Positions 22,381 through 33,544 are shown, numbered from the stretch's first letter. The stretch: DNA of 64,000 nucleotides from Choristoneura fumiferana (GCF_025370935.1 NC_133489.1:22962637-23026636), one strand, 5' to 3'. The notes: a model not told the origin generated them from the sequence alone. Translations and numbers: made by a program.

Positions 22381-22650
22381 ATTATATCATGGATAGGGAT
22401 ATTTGGAAATAAATCCGATCATTAGCGATCCCTTCAAATAGCGAACTTACTGTGTTAAAAATAAAGTTGTCTAAATATTTGTGATGTTTTAATAATATTG
22501 TACTCGTAAATCTGTTTAAAAAAAGATATGTGCCTCGTTGAGTTTCTTGCCGGATTCTTCTCAACAGAGGTTTTTCCGAACCGGTGGTAGATTTTTTTAT
22601 TGACATTCATAAGTGCCTAAATTGAATAAAGATATTTTGACTTTCACTTT
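22381..22650 (+). mobile_element. LINE 3' end fragment
   Basis: Shares 'aacagaggtttttccgaacc', 'ggtggtagatttttttattg' and 'attgaataaagatattttga' with 20890-20990. Non-coding 3' portion only. Confidence 0.6.
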
Positions 22651-23029
22651 GAATTAATAGTACCTGAGCGACCGAGCAAAAGCTCTTTGTTAAAGAATAT
22701 ACCTATTCATTTAACTAAAAGTTTAAAAGTAAATCGTAAACTAAAAAAATATTTGAATTCTAGACCTCCAGTTTAGAATTCCAACACTATACGGCTGAAC
22801 CACCACGCTCATGTCAAAGCTATTGAATCTCGTGTCTAATCGGATTCACTTGTAACTTAATATTCATATGACGAACAAAAATTCAATTCAATTCAATTCA
22901 AGTCATTTATTTCAGACATAAATACCCATAATTTGTTAGTATTAAAGTACACTTACATGCTAGAATTAGTATTTACATAGCACTATCTTTAATCGATTTA
23001 CAGGAATTTAGTTTACTTAATATAATAAA

Positions 23030-23260
23030 TGCGAAAGTTTGTAAGTCTGTTTGTTTGTTTGAATGTTTGTTACTTCATCACGTCTAAACCGCTGAACCGA
23101 TTTAGATAAAATTCGGTATACAGATAGTTTGAGTCCCGGGGAAGGACATAGGATAGTTTATCCCGGAAAATTTTATACTTCCAGCGGGATAGTAAAAACC
23201 GAATTCTACGCGGACGGAGTCGCAGGTAACAGGCTAGTAATATAATAAAATTTACCAATA
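23030..23260 (-). repeat. Dispersed 'cgcgtagaattcggtt..tcccgctgg' repeat
   Basis: Reverse copy: 'ataaatgcgaaagtttgtaa', 'ctgaaccgatttagataaaa', 'gtcccggggaaggacatagg', 'accgaattctacgcggacgg'. It is a near full-length member of the family at 44690-44935. Confidence 0.7.
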
Positions 23261-23289
23261 ATCACTAACAAAGTCAAGTTAATTAATCA

Positions 23290-23506
23290 ACATCATCATC
23301 ATCATCATCATCCCAGCCTATATACGTCCCACTGCAGGGCACAGGCCTCCCCTCAGAATGAGAGGGCTTGGGCAGTAGTTCCCACGCGGGCCCAGTGCGG
23401 ATTGGGAACTTCACACACACCATTGAATTGCTTCGCAGATTTGTGCAGGTTTCCTCACGATGTTTTTCCTTCACCGTAAAGCTCGTGGTAAATTTCAAAT
23501 GTAATT
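23290..23506 (-). mobile_element. tRNA-derived SINE, tRNA head lost
   Basis: Starts with (atc)n and 'cccagcctatatacgtccca', continues 'gcccagtgcggattgggaac' and stops after 'aatttcaaatgtaatt', so the tRNA-like promoter half is missing. Confidence 0.8.
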
Positions 23507-23869
23507 AATCAACATATTCAGACATATATTTAAGTTGAAATTGAAAAAATCTTTTATAGATAATTAAAATTTTTTTTTTGTTTTTAATAATAAGTCGTGG
23601 TATATGGCGTGCTTGGCATTCAAATGTCTGGTTTTCTAATAGTATAAAAACGAAAAAAACAAAAAATCTTTTTATAGTCTTAAGTCATAACATAACACAA
23701 CCATAGCAAGTTCTTAATACTAATTATCCTATGTTAAGCGTTACTTGTGTTTTGTAACTTTATTAACCAAGAGCTAAAGTGCCCAAATGACTGCTCTGTA
23801 GTTTGGCACACAAATGTAAATTAAAATGTAACTCTTAGCAGAATAAACTTTTTCTATCTTTCTATATTA

Positions 23870-24086
23870 AAATGTTATTATAACGGATAACTCACGTCTT
23901 AAACCGAGTTTAGCTCGACATGTTTCGGGCTACTGTTGTCGTGCGAGCAGAGCGGTGGCGCGTAGTGTGCGTGTTGCGGCATCCGCCGGTTCGCGTGCTC
24001 CTGGAGGAAGGGAGCTACGAAATAGCCCGAAACATGTCGAGCTAAAACTCGGTTTAAGACGTGAGTTATCCGTTATAATAACATTT
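23870..24086. mobile_element. Miniature hairpin derived from a Penelope-like element
   Basis: Inverted arms of about 67 bp (23870-23936 and 24020-24086) contain 'taactcacgtcttaaa' and 'gctcgacatgtttcgggct'. The same words form the ends of the Penelope-like element at 33973-36595. The centre (gagcagagcggtggcgcgta) resembles that element's 3' coding end, so this is an internally deleted derivative. Confidence 0.75.
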
Positions 24087-24199
24087 AATATGAGTGAGTC
24101 TCACGGTAGTTTCATGTTCAAAATATTCAGACATATTCATATTAACAAAAGCTCGTGAAAAAAAAAATATGGTCTCTACCAACTACACCGTATCGTAGC

Positions 24200-24276
24200 A
24201 AAATACCACAAACGGGACTTATCACTAAATATTACTTGTGTAATATTGGCGTGATAAGTCCCGTTTGTGGTATTTT
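24200..24276. mobile_element. Second hairpin element, related tail
   Basis: Arms of 26 bp containing 'taccacaaacgggacttatc' and its complement enclose about 25 bp of AT-rich loop. The following 'ctatgagtgagaatcacgaa' resembles the tail after the 23870-24086 hairpin ('aatatgagtgagtctcacgg'), pointing to a related subfamily. Confidence 0.6.
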
Positions 24277-24574
24277 GACTATGAGTGAGAATCACGAAAG
24301 TTTAAAACGTTATACACCGTATCATGTCATTACCGTAACGAACGTGCCAGGAACGGAATGTCAAGCGCATACATGACACGCGACCGCGACGGTTGGTCAG
24401 GAGACATGCTAGTGGGCATAGTCTCATACTATTCAATACAAAGAATATATTTTTGCCTGACACTGCTATTATGGGCATGGTATGATACGGTGTGATGGGT
24501 AGAGACCTTTAAACAGAAACTAATATGATTTAAACCACAATTAACCGCCCTACAACTGACGCATTTGTCCCCAG

Positions 24575-24771
24575 TACGTGTCGCCAAGGTGGTGAACCGC
24601 TCCACGGTGGTGACGTGGCCGGCGCCCACGGAGCCCCCGGGCGCCAGGAACCCGGCGCCCGGCGTCTGCTTGCCCGTCATCGTCAGCTTCTGTCAGCAGC
24701 ACCGCATCTCGTACAACTTCACCGTGTTTCCCAACTACATCGGCCATTTTGGACAAAGGGACGCTCAGCAG
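24575..24771 (+). CDS. Corin-like protease: first Frizzled-CRD exon
   Basis: Acceptor gcatttgtccccag ends at 24574 and donor gtaagg starts at 24772. Two bases (TA) complete an upstream codon and the exon ends phase 0. After a linker (RVAKVVNRSTVVTWP, with an N-glycosylation sequon NRS), the Frizzled cysteine-rich domain begins: VCLPVIVSFCQQHRISYNFT and VFPNYIGHFGQRDAQQ. This gives the first two of ten conserved cysteines, the NFT sequon and the NYIGH motif of Frizzled domains. The domain lies outside the cell. In mammalian corin, Frizzled domains help recognise pro-ANP; the insect substrate is not known to me. Joins to 40872 or 52935 in phase. Confidence 0.88.
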
Positions 24772-24814
24772 GTAAGGTTTAGTCTGTCACAGTAAGAAAG
24801 AAAAAAACCAGCCA

Positions 24815-25000
24815 AGAGCGTGTCGGACACGGCCAAGATAGGGTTCCGTAGCTATTACGATAAAATGTAGTAATATTTTTCTATGAATTTTGTATTTTGT
24901 TTGGAATCTTTCAAGTATAGGTATATTTTATACCTTATGCTGCTATTTACTCGTAATTCTCAAGCAAACTTAGCCGTTATAGTTTTCCTTGTAAATTTGA
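24815..25000 (+). repeat. Dispersed 'gccaagagcgtgtcggacac' repeat, 5' part
   Basis: Contains 'ccaagagcgtgtcggacacg', 'atagggttccgtagctatta' and 'ggtatattttataccttatg', matching 62245-62460 in order. The rest of the element is missing. Confidence 0.75.
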
Positions 25001-25016
25001 TATACTAACTACCACT

Positions 25017-25112
25017 ACGAGGGTCTGTGAGTGTCGTGGGTTCAAACCCCGGCTCACACCTCTTGAGTTTATCGAAATTCATGTGCGGAATTACATTTGC
25101 ATTTGGCATACA
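25017..25112 (+). mobile_element. SINE tRNA-like head, truncated
   Basis: Contains 'gtcgtgggttcaaaccccgg' (B box ggttcaaacc) and 'aattcatgtgcggaattaca'. It stops before the conserved middle of the SINE. It is not a functional tRNA gene because no acceptor stem closes. Confidence 0.7.
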
Positions 25113-25618
25113 TTTGTATGCAGTAATAGCTATATTTTTATGGAGACTGGGCCAAATTTGTGCCGCTGAGTGTATATTTTTTTTATTCAGAAACATCATA
25201 GTTGTAATCAGTCAGGATTTACTTCATAACAACTGACGACTATTGGGTCAGTGACGAGCTGTCATACGTTTACCTTAGTCTTAGATGATAACAATAAAAA
25301 AAACTGATGCGATAACTCAAAAGCTACGCTCAAAAATCTTCCAAGAAATTTGACTCTACGAAATACATTGACAATTATCAAAGCTTAGAGGAAACTAATG
25401 TTAAATCCCCTTTAATTATTAACTCGGCGTTTTTATACCAACTGCAAACGTTTTGAATTTTAATCACCTCTTTTAGAGAACTGTCTGAGCGTTCAACTGT
25501 GTAAATAAGAAGCGGTAAGCCTTACTGAAGAAACAGCTTTTAAAACAGTTTATAAAACGTCTACTTTGCTAAATATTCTGAGTCTAGTTGGTTTCTTTAA
25601 TATATTTAATGTTTTTTT

Positions 25619-25880
25619 TTTATGGTATAGGGGGCAAACGAGCAGGCGAATCGCCTGATGGTAAGCGATTACCGTCGCCCATGGACACCTGCAACGCCAG
25701 AAGAGTCACAAGTGCGTTGCCGGCCTTTAAGTAGGAGTACGCTCTTTTCTTGAAAACTTGAAGGTCATATCGGTCCGGGAATACCGCAGGCGATAGTTCA
25801 TTCCAGAGTTTTGCTGTGCGAGGCAGGAAATTTCTGGAAAAACGCACAGTAGAGGACCGCCAACCGTCTAAATGGTGAGG
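25619..25880 (-). pseudogene. Jockey-type LINE 3' fragment
   Basis: On the minus strand: RFSRNFLPRTAKLWNELSPA, VFPDRYDLQVFKKRAYSYLK, then a tail similar to 'ggtgtccatgggcgacggta' and a terminal A-run (t-run at 25612-25620 on plus). This is the typical C-terminus and short 3' UTR of Jockey-clade elements. All catalytic parts are missing. Confidence 0.75.
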
Positions 25881-26309
25881 ATGGAAATGTTGTCGCGTAG
25901 GTGTTAGAATTTTATCGTCGTCTCATGTGTTAACTACCCTACCAGAGTGATACTGTGGTAGAATAAATAAAATAGTTTTTCTAATAATTTATAAGTAAGT
26001 ACCTACTGATCTTTAGAAATGAAGCAACGACTACTAACATAATAATGTGTCCCAGTTACATGAAATAAATGATATTATTATTATTAATAATTGGCCGCAG
26101 TCAAAACCAGAATCGAAATTACCCCCTATTGTCTTATTGCCTAACGTTTCGCAATTAAGTGACAGATTTTGTATGCGAAAACTGTCTCCTTTAAGAGAAG
26201 TCTCTTCCTTCCATTCTCCATACAAACGTAGTCCCGGTCTCATTTGAAAACTAGGCAACAGAAATAGGTGAAATGTTGTAAGTATGCACTAGTTGTAATT
26301 ATCTAGGTA

Positions 26310-26460
26310 TGCCTGTGGTTTTTCAGATTTTCATATAAATGTGTAATATCAGAATTACAGTTACAGGAGCTCAGAAGTCGGCAAAAAAAAAGATGTCAAC
26401 TTTGCACGAGAATTACAGACTAATAACGCATTTTTACAAAAATTGAAAAAACCACAGGCA
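26310..26460. mobile_element. 151-bp MITE flanked by TA
   Basis: Ends TGCCTGTGGTTTTTCAGA and a matching AAAAACCACAGGCA, flanked on both sides by TA (26308-26309 and 26461-26462). TA duplication is the known target choice of Tc1/mariner transposases, so it is probably a non-autonomous element of that group. Confidence 0.75.
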
Positions 26461-26589
26461 TAGAAAATAATTATAATGAATATCTTGATTGTAAAATATC
26501 ATTGATTTCTGTGCTATGCTTTTCGTATAATATGAGGACAACGAAACCCAAAATTCAACCGCCCAAATCTTGAAAAGCCTACAGCTAGT

Positions 26590-27512
26590 ACCGGAGACGC
26601 GTATTACACGGGGAGAACAAACATCCCTCGTTCCGTGGTGGAGGGTCGGAGTAAACTTGTGTCTGAAATTGAGAGCACTCTAGCCAAAGTCTCTGATTGG
26701 GGACAAGTTAATTTAGTCCGCTTTAACCCCACGAAGACACAAGTTTGCGCATTCACCGCTAAGAAAACCCCCTTCGCTGTAACTCCGCAGTTTCAGAACA
26801 CAGCCCTTGGCTCAAAGTATTGAGATCCTTGGTGTTGATATCTCGAGCGATGTGCAGTACCGCAGTCATCTGGATAGCAAAGCAAAGCTGGCGTCTAAGA
26901 AACTCGGTGTGCTCAATAGGGTGAAGCGCTACTTCACCCCGAGGCAAAGGCTGCTGCTCTATAAAGCGCAAGTCAGGCCCCACTTGGAGTACTGCTCTCA
27001 CCTATGGGCGGGCGCACCAGGATACCAGCTAAGTCCACTTGACTCGGAACAGAAACGCGCAGTTAAGATTGTCGACGATCCCAAACTAACAGGCGGTTTA
27101 GAGCCGTTGACTTTCAGGAGAGACTCCGCCTCTCTCTGTGTGTGCCTTTATAACGGACTGTGTTCTGAAGAACTCTTTGACATGATGCCTACAGCAACTT
27201 TCTACAATCGCACCGCTCGCCATAGACAGGGAGTTCATCCCCACATGTTGGAGTCACAACGGTCGCGTACCGTTCGGTTCAAAAGGTGTTTTCTCCATAG
27301 AACACTTAAATTGTGGAATGAACTTCCTGTCGTGGTTTTGCCAGCGAGTTACAGCATGGAGGTCTTCAAAAGGGGTATAAAAAGGTTTATGCAGGGTCGG
27401 CAACGCGCGAGTGATACTTCGGGTGTTGCAAGCGTTTCTAGGCGGCGGTAATTGCTTAACATCAGGCGGGCCGCATGCCTGTTTGCCACCGACGTGGTAT
27501 AATAAAAAAAAA
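26590..27512 (+). pseudogene. Jockey-like LINE 3' part, frameshifted
   Basis: Begins just after the position of the YADD catalytic box (TGDAYYTGR), continues KVSDWGQVNLVRFNPTKTQV, shifts frame near 26815 and continues IEILGVDISSDVQYRSHL, KKLGVLNRVKRYFTPRQRLL, YKAQVRPHLEYCSHLWAGAP and LHRTLKLWNELP. It ends in a C-terminal GVASVSRRR stop, a short 3' UTR (gcgggccgcatgcctgtttg) and an A-run at 27503-27511. 5' truncated and inactive. Confidence 0.85.
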
Positions 27513-27654
27513 GCTATCTCGATATAAATTACGGACGTCGTTGCGGAAGGCATGAGGGGGACGGCTGCGAGCGCTTATGTCACGATCGATAAAGAGCAAT
27601 ATCCCAAACGAATACCTAACGCGGCCGCGCGGCCGGCAGGGAAATTTCTCTTAA

Positions 27655-27903
27655 GGGCCCCATACACGGTACGATTTTTCTGTACGATCCGTCGCTTCAG
27701 AGCGATCGAAATGACGAATCGATAGTGTATGTCAAGATCGATAACGATTTACTTCATCGAAGACGATGTCGGAGATCGCAACAAAATCCCATGCAATCAT
27801 GAATATCGTAATGATGAATCGACAGTGTATGGCTCTTTATGATCAATCGTCATGATTTTCATCAGATCGATCGTACAGATGAATCATACCATATATGGGG
27901 CCC
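27655..27903. mobile_element. 249-bp MITE with GGGCCC ends at TTAA-like site
   Basis: Ends gggccccatacacggtacga and a complementary 'accatatatggggccc' are flanked by TTAA on the left and TTTA on the right. Internal cgat/atcg words form many small palindromes. The TTAA target and G/C-run ends suggest a piggyBac-type non-autonomous element; no transposase is present. Confidence 0.65.
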
Positions 27904-28361
27904 TTTAGGCAATACGGCCTCTGATCTGTGAATAAAAGCTACCGTGAGATTCAGATTATACTCAGATTATATTCAGATAATACCTATAGGCACACGGTTC
28001 ACTTGACAAGTTGTCAATAAGTTGCCGGGAAAAGGTCATTTATAACCTATAAAACCTACCCTCGTCTATCTTTCATTTTTTTCCCAAAACACTCAAGGTC
28101 ATACATCAAACGCCGACTTAGGTCATTTAAAAATGTCATCCCACAATGTCTTGTTTGTTCTTGTATTCGTACGAATGTGAGTAGTCCAGTATTACATTTG
28201 TCACAATTGAATTTTTAAACACATTGCTGCTTGCTGGACAAATTTTTAGGGTTTTCTAAAACGAGATTTACTTTATATTTCTTGAGCAAGGATTAGTTGG
28301 TCAGACTCTACCACCAGGTTCGTTAAACGATACCATCCTACAGCCTATTCCCGCCTATCTA

Positions 28362-28760
28362 AGGCACTTGTCCCACCGCCGACGATGAGCAAGAAGCGAG
28401 TAGAGCGAGTAACTAGAAACGATTGGGCGAGCAGCGAGAAGCGAGTGTAGTTTTGTCGCTCGGCTGTATGTAAGCGAGTGTTCGCGTGCGACGGGCGATT
28501 ACTCGCTCCACTCGACTCGCTCGTGCGGGGCGGCCGCCAAGCTGAGCGAGTATCTGTAGCTCAGCGAGTTTTATCGCTCTTGTCGCTGCGACAAAAGATG
28601 TACGAGCGAGTTCTCGCCGACAGTGTGAACAGCCAGCAATCAACTATTAATATATGTGTCTCTTTTACTCACACAGGATCTTATTACCTTTTGTTCGTTT
28701 CTTGAGCGAGAAAATAGTCGATAGCCAATCGTTTCCTCGTTGGCGGTGAGACAAGTGCCT
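28362..28760. mobile_element. 399-bp MITE full of gcgag motifs
   Basis: TIRs aggcacttgtcccaccgcc and ggcggtgagacaagtgcct (one mismatch). The interior is unusually rich in gcgag/ctcgc words (agcgagtagagcgagtaact, tactcgctccactcgactcg). Non-coding. A partial relative is at 31150-31278 ending 'ggcggaggacaagtgcctca'. Confidence 0.8.
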
Positions 28761-29744
28761 AACGAAAAGTAAGTTAAATCGAACGGTAAGAATTTCGCCG
28801 CACAACGTTGAAAGGCTGTATCGGAGCAAGGTAATGACTTGATTAAAATTTACGAAACCTCCCCTGTACCTCCGACCTGTCAATTACAAGCAGACGCTAC
28901 AAAGTGCGCAGTACAATGCCGCGATCATTAGGAGCATCAATCATGGTCGGACAACCCAACGTGCAATGTAACGACATTGAACGACGTAATGAGCTTATCG
29001 GCGGGTTTTGTTTCTGTTCTGGTAATTCTGGAATTGGTAGCAATTTTCCTTTGGGATTTGGAAGAGGTAAACAATCGGAGGCAATTATCATCAGCGGAGC
29101 GATTAGGGGCTTTTGTTGTACACTTTGTGTTTTATCGGAATTTGTTGCTGTGTGAATTTTACTTGTATTTTGTGCGCTCTGAATTAAGTTTTAATAAGCT
29201 GTGGGGTGGCTACAATTGAGAGGTCTCTCCAAGGAGATGTTAAAGTCATGTGGGCTAATCGGACGATGTGGGTAAATGTACGCAATCACATTCATTTAGG
29301 ACTGTACACTTAGGTACCCACTGCATATGTTTACCCCACATGGCCTGGGGACCGAAGACCGGAGGAAGAGCGTCGAAAGAAACTTTGATAGTGTGATGCA
29401 AGATATTAGAGTTTCTATATTTGATTACTAGATGGCGCTTCATTTAACCCTTTTTTAGACCGAAAGTTGGAGAGAAGAGGGGTCCAGTATGTTTGTTTTC
29501 GTTGCATCTATTCAGATGCGCGAGCGGGATCTATAAAAAAAATCCGGTTAATTATATGTCCTTCTCAAGATATCTCTATACCAAATCGAGTATTATTATC
29601 ATTGATTGAGTACTTTAAGCGTGGAAGCGTAAAAACAAACAAATATTCGCTTACTTAATATTGGTTAGGATGCAAAAACGACCACTTTTATTACGACAAA
29701 ATTTCAAATCAATCCTCACCCCTTTCCAGGCCCTTATACCATAC

Positions 29745-30027
29745 CTACTACGAAGTGCAAAATTCGAACTTCGTACCATCAGCCAAATATGTGGTCTACC
29801 ACCCTAAAGTTGATAATCGTTTGCATGTCACAATAATGCCAATAGACGTGTCTGTCAACTTGAAAGTTCGACTTTAGTGACATATTCATTTGATAGGATC
29901 TTGTTTAAAAATTGATAGACCACTTATTTGGCTGATAGTACCTTGCTGTCCCGCTGACGCTAATTATTTAATACGAGAGTGAGAGAGACGGTACGATACA
30001 AACTTCAATCTTTGAATTTCGTAGTAG
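29745..30027. mobile_element. MITE (ctactacgaa family) interrupted by another MITE
   Basis: Outer ends ctactacgaa and ttcgtagtag, with 'acgagagtgagagagacggt' near the right end, match the family of 6281-6393. The element is split by the inner MITE at 29776-29938. Confidence 0.65.
29776..29938. mobile_element. Inner MITE flanked by TA
   Basis: Arms ccatcagccaaatatgtggt and accacttatttggctgatag; TA on each side (29774-29775, 29939-29940). 163 bp, non-coding. Its position inside another MITE shows that it inserted later. Confidence 0.75.
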
Positions 30028-30310
30028 CCCTCAAGTCGCGCAATCATCTCATCACGACACGTGGGCGATCGAACGGAGGGCCAATTAATTAACGGCCTCT
30101 AAGCCGCCCGTGCGTCGCCGCGGCACGCGCGCCCGCCGCTGATCCAAAACTTGATAGTGCGTTGATTGAACCGGAATAAAATCAGGCTTTGGCAGTTGTC
30201 CCGCCGCCGTCGTGGAAGCGATCACTTAACTATCGTCTGTGTTCTCGTTAAAAAGGCTACCCGGCCGAATTTGTTAATCTTACGTCGCTTATAGATGCTG
30301 AAATTGTTTT

Positions 30311-30618
30311 CATCATCATCATCCCAGCCTATATACGTCCCACTGCAGGGCACAGGCCTCCCCTCAAAATGAGAGGGCTTGGGCAGTAGTTCCCACGCGG
30401 GCCCAGTGCGGATTCGGAACTTCACACGCACCATTCAATTGCTTCGCAGGTTTGTGCAGGTTTCCTCGCGGTGTTTTCCTTCACCGTAAAGCTCGTGGTA
30501 AATTTCAAATGTAATTCCGCACATGAATTTCGAAAGACTCAGAGGTGCGAGCCGGGGTTTGAACCCACGATCCTCTGTTTGAGGGGCCATAGGTCAAACC
30601 ACTCGGCCACCACGGCTT
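30311..30618 (-). mobile_element. tRNA-derived SINE, full length
   Basis: Complete from (atc)n and cagcctatatacgtcccact to the tRNA-like head (ggtttgaacccacgatcctc, ggccaccacggctt). Oriented antisense to the host gene. Confidence 0.88.
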
Positions 30619-31149
30619 CCTTATTTAACGCCATAAAACAAACATAGAAAGTAACATAGAACAGATAAAGACATACATGACGCTAAATAGCTCCCCACTC
30701 AGCATAACTTAGCTTGGTAATCGCTCTTTCAATAAACTAAAAGAATTTCTGTGCCCACACGCAACCTTATTATAGCTAAGTTCATGCAGTTCCTCCACCT
30801 CCACACTGTAAGAACGCACACAAAGCCTAGACTCTCTAACATCTGGTAGCATGGTGTACGGTTGTGTTGCTCTGAAGATGTGTGAGCTAAGAAATTATTT
30901 TAGTTCATTGATATGGACCTCCGCAAAGTAACGCCTGATTCAATAAATTGCTCTTTAATTTAGTCTACTGATATTTCAAAAGAGATACCGTGTCACAAGA
31001 AAATTTATTCCCCGGGAACATTTATCTTGAGATGAGAGTTTTATCTTTGATAAAAATCGCTCAGCGATGCTAGATTGGCAGTCAGAACTCACGAAGAGAG
31101 AAAAAACATGTCTGTTCTACGATGTGAATAAACCCGTCGCCCTCGTACA

Positions 31150-31278
31150 CTAGCTTATAATCCAGCGACAAAGCTATCCAAACCATACATTTGCTTCTCA
31201 CTGCTCGCCAAATCTTATCGACGTTGTTAGCAACTCTACTCGCTTCTCAACTTCTCGTCGGCGGAGGACAAGTGCCTC
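31150..31278. mobile_element. Partial MITE (aggcacttgtc family)
   Basis: Contains 'cactgctcgccaaatcttat', 'actcgcttctcaacttctcg' and the right-hand end 'ggcggaggacaagtgcct'. The left TIR is missing. Confidence 0.5.
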
Positions 31279-31529
31279 ATTTAATCTTTCGATTCGGCAC
31301 TATAATCTCTGTGGAATGATCATACATAATTAAGGTCAATAACTCCGCATCGATATCGTTTTTTCCAACTGCTAATGGCGTGCAGTAAATCAATTCCACG
31401 GTAGACAGCAACTGAAGCTGCTTATCTTGCTAGTATTGTACTGCTGTAGCCAGCTGCCACCTAGCAGCTGCGCTACCCCGGAATTGACCCCCACTGGTAA
31501 TTGGTTTCCACTCATTAATTGTATTGTAT

Positions 31530-31875
31530 TGTAAAACTCTTTATTGTACATAAAAACACATGAAATAACATAACACAGGATAATAAGATGTACAAAGGCG
31601 AACTTATCCCTTAAAGGGATCTCTTCCAGTTAACCTTTGAGCGATTGACAGGATATCAGACACAAGAGTAGACACTACAAGTACAATGAAAAAGTAAAAG
31701 AACCGAAATTTAAATTAACTCAAAAAAAATCATTTCAAATACACATACATAATATAGGTACACAAACTAATACATAATAATGAAGTCAATAAACTAATAC
31801 ATATCAAGACAAATAAACTACATGCAAAATACATATATACATATACACCGCATATACACAAAACAGAACATACAA
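31530..31875 (-). mobile_element. LINE 3' UTR fragment, second copy
   Basis: Resembles 8034-8480: tandem ttgtat at the left, 'ctctttattgtacataaaaa' and 'cccttaaagggatctcttcc'. Non-coding. Confidence 0.6.
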
Positions 31876-31959
31876 CACTGCCTCCTTTAAGAATTTACGA
31901 TGAACTGTCAAGCCAGCTGCAAGCAAGGCAAGGCAGCTGTTAATCATCATAATCTTGAT

Positions 31960-32245
31960 CTATTTTACAAGCTTTTATTTAGTTCCACCTGTCTCGTTGT
32001 CTGTCTGTAATCGAATCTTGCAAATTAAATTCGACCAACTTCAAGTAGTTGGATTGACTTGAAACTTGTTATACTTATATAAATTGCGTGACAATACAAT
32101 AATCTGGTAGTGACATCCTAGTAGTCCGGCCAGGATCGTCTCCACAGGACGGAACTCTTCAACGGTTAATGGCATCGACTTGAAATTTGGTACCTGTGCA
32201 AATGTAGTTTGGGTGACAATACAAGTACAGTCAGAAAAAAGCTTC
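31960..32245 (-). repeat. Dispersed 'gagttccgtcctgtggagac' repeat, reverse
   Basis: Reverse copy of the 9640-9950 family: 'acaagcttttatttagttcc', 'aataatctggtagtgacatc', 'ccggccaggatcgtctccac', 'gtgacaatacaagtacagtc'. Confidence 0.75.
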
Positions 32246-32684
32246 TATTAAAAATGTTTTTTTTTATCAAAATCATAATGTACTCACAAATAAATTGAAT
32301 TATATCGGCCGAAAGATTTAGGTACCTACTTCGTAACAGAGTACAAATTCTCTCTCCATTAAGTTAAAATGTTTGTTGTTAAACTAAACTAAAAATTATA
32401 CAAACAACGATCCGAATCCCAGTATAAACCGCACAAAGTAAACCACACAAAGCTGGTAGAACTTAGTTCTCAACTCCCAGGTCCGCGCAAATGATGTTGT
32501 GATTTCGCGACTTTCACTACGGCTGTTTTTTTTAAAAGGAAGCCAAGAGCATGTCGGACAACCCAAAATCGACAATTTAAAACGTCCATACCTTCCTTTT
32601 TTTTTAAGATAGGTTTTTAAAAAATCTTCCAGAACTCGGTTTGTCAAATAATAAAAATGTATGTAAGACAATGCGAGTAAATAA

Positions 32685-32984
32685 TCATCCCAGCCTATAT
32701 ACGTCCAACTGCTAGGCACAGGCCTCCTCTCAGAACAAGAGGGCTTGGGCCATAGTTCCCACGCGGGCCCAGTGCGGATTGGGAACTTCACACACACCAT
32801 TGAATTGCTTCGCAGGTTTGTGCAGGTTTCCTCACGATGTTTTCCTTCACCGCAAAGCTTGTGGTAAATTTCAAATGTAATTCCGCACATGAATTTCGAA
32901 AAACTCATAGGTGCGAGCCGGGGTTGGAACCCACGACCCTATGCTTGAGAGGCGATAGGTCAAACCACTAGGCCACCACGGCTT
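32685..32984 (-). mobile_element. tRNA-derived SINE, full length
   Basis: Complete copy with 'cagcctatatacgtccaact' at the 3' end and a tRNA-like head (gccggggttggaacccacga, aggccaccacggctt). A 170-residue open frame on its coding strand is not a gene. Confidence 0.88.
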
Positions 32985-33544
32985 TTTAAATAATAAGAGA
33001 GTAAATAATAAGAATGTTTTTATATTCCTTATAATAAATTATGATTTGATATTTTTTTAATACAACGCTCGAATGTTCAAACTAAGTATAGTTATTAATT
33101 TAGATAAAGAAGTATTTAATTCAGTTAAATTAAACAATCATGATATATTCTGAAATAATGTAAAGATACCCTATATACCCTATATACCGAGTGCCGTAAA
33201 AAGGACGCTATTCCTGTGTTATTCCAGAATGTATATTATTTCCATTTCTTTCACCCTTGCTGCAACATAGCGCAAATAATCCTCGTAGAGAATTTTATAG
33301 TGGAAATACTAAAAGTCGCTGTCGGGGGCAACGACTCGCATTCCACAGAGACGAGCACAACTATAAGCTTCATTCTGATATATTATTTATACCACAATAT
33401 AATATGTATTACAGTTTGAGCCATACAAATAGTTAAAAGTAGGTATTTTAGTTTCTGTCACATAATTTGATTTGAATGGTTTCTTAGTTACAGTTGTTGA
33501 TGACTTGGACTGTCATTCTATTATATGTTTATCCTAATAAAGAC

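Larger units (their letters stand above)
19368..24574 (+). other. Intron, possibly containing one missed exon
   Basis: Spans the phase mismatch between 19367 and 24575. It holds LINE tails (20630-20990, 22381-22650), a MITE (21577-21813), SINE copies and two hairpin elements (23870-24086, 24200-24276). I could not identify an exon of length 3n+1 that would repair the frame. Stretches 19660-20400 and 20985-21400 show nothing recognisable. Confidence 0.45.

Noticed and set aside
25017..25112. Candidate tRNA gene (B box ggttcaaaccccgg)
   Set aside because: It continues into SINE sequence and has no acceptor stem; it is the tRNA-like head of a SINE. The same applies to the other SINE heads and to 42100-42190.
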